64,000 bases of DNA from Miltoncostaea sp963770865 (GTDB lineage: Bacteria > Actinomycetota > Thermoleophilia > Miltoncostaeales > Miltoncostaeaceae): NCBI GenBank assembly GCA_963770865.1, contig CAVYRD010000013.1, forward strand, positions 372,001 through 436,000. Reading direction: 5' to 3'. Position numbers and translations under genes: made by a program. The notes beneath the pieces are model-generated. The model had not been told where the DNA came from, did not search any database, and saw nothing but the letters and a program-made list of their open reading frames with translations. Positions 61,157 to 64,000 of this stretch are shown one piece after another (within the stretch, counting starts at the first letter, position 1; every line of letters begins with the position of its first letter).

Positions 61157-64000
61157 ATGAAGAACAGCGGAGCCGTGGCACTCCGAAAGCGCCTCGTAGT
61201 CCTGATCATCCTCGCGGCGGCCGCTTGGGCGGTGAGCCTCGGGATGGCGTCCGCCGCGACCATCACGGGGTCGGTCACGCGCGCGGCGGACGGATCGCCC
61301 ATCGCCGGAGCAACGGTCACGGCGAGTGCGTCGGACCAGCGGCCGGTGAGCGCCACGAGCGGCGCCGACGGGAGGTTCTCCCTCGAGGTCACGGACGCCG
61401 GGCCCCTCAGCCTGGGGGTCCAGGCGGACGGCTTCGCGGCGCAGTCGGCCCGGGACGTGGCGGTGGGGACCTCGGTGCCCTTCGTCCTTGCCCCGGCGGC
61501 CTTCACCCCGCTGCCCGCGGACGTGGGCAACTTCCAGGAGATCGTCCCGGACGCGACGAGCGGGATCTTCTACGGCGTGGGCACCCTCGGGCCGGAGCTG
61601 TACCGCACCGTCAACCACGGCGGCTCGTGGCAGCCCGTGACGATGAGCTACGACGACCCCGTGCACGGCCTGCGCAGCTCGAACCTCTGGAAGTTCGCGT
61701 CGGCGAGCGCGGTGCCGGGCGAGATCGCGGTCGCCGTGATGGGCGTCCCCAACATCTCCTACTCGACCGACTACGGCGTGACGTGGCGCACCGTGGCGGG
61801 GGACTTCGGCGCCGGCACGATCTCCGACTCCCCTCGCCCCTTCCGGCTCTTCTGGGCGCATCCCGCGGCCGGCTCCCCGGTCAACGTCCTGATCGCCGTC
61901 GAGCGGCGCAAGGACGTGCCGGGCTGGCGGGTGTGGCGCGCGGACATGTCGGCGGCCCAGCCCACGTTCGCAGCGGAGGCCACCGACCCGTTCGGTGCGG
62001 ACTCCGCCTTCGGGTTCGCCAACACCGCGACCGGAGCGGTGATCGGCCGTGTCGAACGCGGCGGGCCGGCTGGCCTTCGCCCCGTTGACGGCACGCGGCC
62101 CCATCGCGTTCGGTGCGCCTGAGGCGAGCGGCCTGCCCGCCCCGCCGCAGGCCCTTCGCCTGGGCGGTGCGCGGGAGGAGTCGGCTCCGCCCGACGGGGC
62201 CCTGGTGGTCGGCGGCACGGGGCCGTTCACCGCGCAGGTGCTCTCCGAGGCCCCGGGCGCGGCGGGTTTCGCGGGAGCCCCGTCCTCGCTCGCGACCGTC
62301 CTCCCCTCCGACTGCGGGTTCACGCCGGACCCGACCGGCGGCCCCGGCGGCGCGTCGGGTTCCCTGGCGCCCACCACCAGCGGGGGGTCGGGCGCGGGCA
62401 GCGTCGGCTCCTGCTGGTTCCGGATGAGCGCGTCGGCGCCCCTGCTCACCACGAGGCTCCCGATCGGCATCGGCTGGGACGGGCTCGCCTTCGACGCGGA
62501 CTGGGGGCGGGGGAACCACGTCGCGTTCGGCAGCCTCGACAAGCTGACGAGCCTGGACGCCGACGGGATCCCGGTCAGGGCGGCATTCGGCGTCGTGGCG
62601 ACCGGCGGGACCGACCCGGGCTCGGCCGGAGCGGCGACGAACGGCATCCGCGGGGCCGTGGTGGAGGACACCTCGCACGGCCCGGCAGGCCCGTCGCAGC
62701 TGGCGGTGGCGGCGGGACCGGCGTTCGCCTCGACGGACGGCGGCGCCACCATGAGGCGCGTCATCGGCCCCGGCTTCTGGCAGGCGGTCTCCAGCCAGTG
62801 GTGGAACGGCACGAGCGGCGACTGGCTGGTGTTCGGCTACAGCCTCTCCTGCGACAACATGCTGTCGGCCCAGCGCGACGGGAGCGGCGCGGTCGTCCTG
62901 TCCCGGCCGAACGTCGGCGGCGCCTCATGCGCGGACCTCGGCGGTCCCGCCACCGCAGACTGCGCCCCGTGCGCGTACATGCCGCTGTCGCTGGCCGCCA
63001 TACCGGGCACGGACTCGGTGTTCATCGGCCTCGGGACGCGGTACACGGATGCGACCGGCAGACGGCACCTCTACCGCGCCCGGCTCGCGCCCGGCGACCC
63101 GCCGGTGCTCGCCGACCGCTTCAGCTTCGACCCCGTGCTCGCCGGCGTCCCCCTGTACCAGCCCCGGGCCATGGCGTACTGCCCGGCCTCCGCGGCGGAT
63201 CCGCGCATGCGGGACGTCCTCTTCGTCGCCTCCGGGGTCGACGCCGCCCCGAGCGTGGGCTCGCTGGTGCGGATCACCGGCGCGTCCACCGGCAGCCCGG
63301 TCGCCACGCAGGTGGGCTCGGTGCCGCACGACGTCGCCCGGACGTCCCTGCAGGACGTGCGTGCCGACTGCGCCACCGGGGTCGTCTACGCCGGAGGCTC
63401 CGCCGAGCACACCGTCCGGAGCATGGCGCAGACGGCCGGTCTCTACCGGTCTGGGGACGCGGGGCTGACGTTCGCCCGGGTCACGCTGCCGGAGCCCTCC
63501 TCGGAGCTGCAGATCGAGGAGGTCACGGCGATCGGCCTCAACCCCGCCGACGCCCAAGACGTGACCGTCGCCACGACCTTCTCCGGCACGGTCCTGCACA
63601 GCACCGACGGCGGCGCGAGCTGGACGACGGTCAACGACCCGGCGGTGTCGCGTCCCGCCCGCGTCTCGGACATCGAGTTCACGCCGACCCCGGCCGCGAC
63701 CGGCTCCGCGCTTCTCGATGCCCGCCGTCAGGGTGACCCGCGCGACGTGTTCGGCCGCCCCTTCGCCACCGCCGCCCGTGACGCGTTGGTCGGCACCTCG
63801 AACGGCGCCTTCCGCGCCGACCTGACCACGGGCCAGGGCGTGATGGCGATCGCGGGAACCACCCGGGGCGTCCCGGGGGCCGGCGTGCGCATCAGCGCGC
63901 TGCGCTCGGACGGCGACCCCGCGGTGGTGTCCGCGGCCGGGAGTGCCCCCTCGGTGGCGGTCTTCCGGCGCGCCGACGGCCTGTACCTCTCCGAGGCCAC
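61157..64000 (+). CDS. Secreted BNR/sortilin-like repeat protein (frameshifted, incomplete at window end)
   Basis: Signal peptide LVVLIILAAAAWAVSLGMAS, then a carboxypeptidase-regulatory-like domain ITGSVTRAADGSPIAGATVT (about 35-120). BNR/photosystem-stability-like blades follow (LYRTVNHGGSWQPVTMSYDD, ISYSTDYGVTWRTVAGDFGA, later VLHSTDGGASWTTVND and YRSGDAGLTFARVTLPEPS). One base is gained or lost at ~62048, where the frame moves from IGRV to SNAAGRLAFAPLTARGPIAF. At least 947 residues are coded and the gene runs off the window. It is probably an extracellular propeller protein with unknown ligand. Confidence 0.75.

Noticed and set aside
57789..62812. Long frames opposite the FG-GAP, Vgb-like and BNR-like genes
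   Set aside because: They mirror repeat proteins on the other strand and lack any recognisable motif.

Overview
The window is very GC-rich. Its actinobacterial-style content includes SARP-type regulators, MMPL transporters, ECF sigma factors, NarL-type two-component genes, an actinobacterial class II fructose-bisphosphate aldolase and many NHL/FG-GAP secreted proteins. The mix resembles soil Thermoleophilia/Solirubrobacterales, but that placement is inference from gene style only. No rRNA, intact tRNA or CRISPR array was seen. At least nine otherwise recognisable genes carry single-base frameshifts, so either local decay or sequence error is common here.

Layout. 1-2.4 kb: partial gene, PASTA lipoprotein, MazEF-type toxin-antitoxin pair and two converging remnants of a MalT/SARP regulator. 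2.85-8.2 kb: cassette 1 (nitroreductase-like, acetoacetate-decarboxylase-like, giant MalT-SARP regulator, small ORF). 8.3-19.4 kb: element remnant, truncated MMPL, two-component system, MOSC protein, receiver/STAS proteins, intact MMPL, class II aldolase and a scrambled histidine kinase. 19.7-25.9 kb: IS481 transposase and cassette 2 (SnoaL-like, nitroreductase-like, regulator, stub of an aldehyde dehydrogenase). 26.1-33.1 kb: cassette 3 (nitroreductase-like, decarboxylase-like, regulator, divergent intact aldehyde dehydrogenase). 33-41.4 kb: patchwork of tRNA-end scars, gene fragments, an NHL protein, an AT-richer secreted protein, and IS30/IS3 remnants. 41.5-53.7 kb: large Gly-rich protein, DUF2703-SigZ-ABC operon, ECF sigma plus membrane PASTA protein, truncated McrB, cupin/TetR pair. 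53.9-64 kb: secreted proteins and another element remnant, ending in an incomplete BNR-like secreted protein.

The most interesting system is the repeated cassette. Three ~1100-residue regulators join a MalT-like STAND ATPase to a C-terminal SARP DNA-binding/BTAD module. Each sits with paralogous FMN nitroreductase-like and acetoacetate-decarboxylase-like enzymes, and with an aldehyde dehydrogenase that is intact once and in pieces twice. Pairs of heptamers resembling CGTNACG, 11 bp apart, lie before the target genes. Three of the six overlap a regulator stop codon. This is the spacing expected for SARP operators.

The second theme is serial integration. Seven partial or degenerate copies of the 3' half of a tRNA-Thr(CGT) gene are scattered over the window. 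Four carry the same ~120 bp upstream arm with ACGTCAAC-type repeats. Truncated genes cluster beside these scars, but no integrase gene survives in the window.
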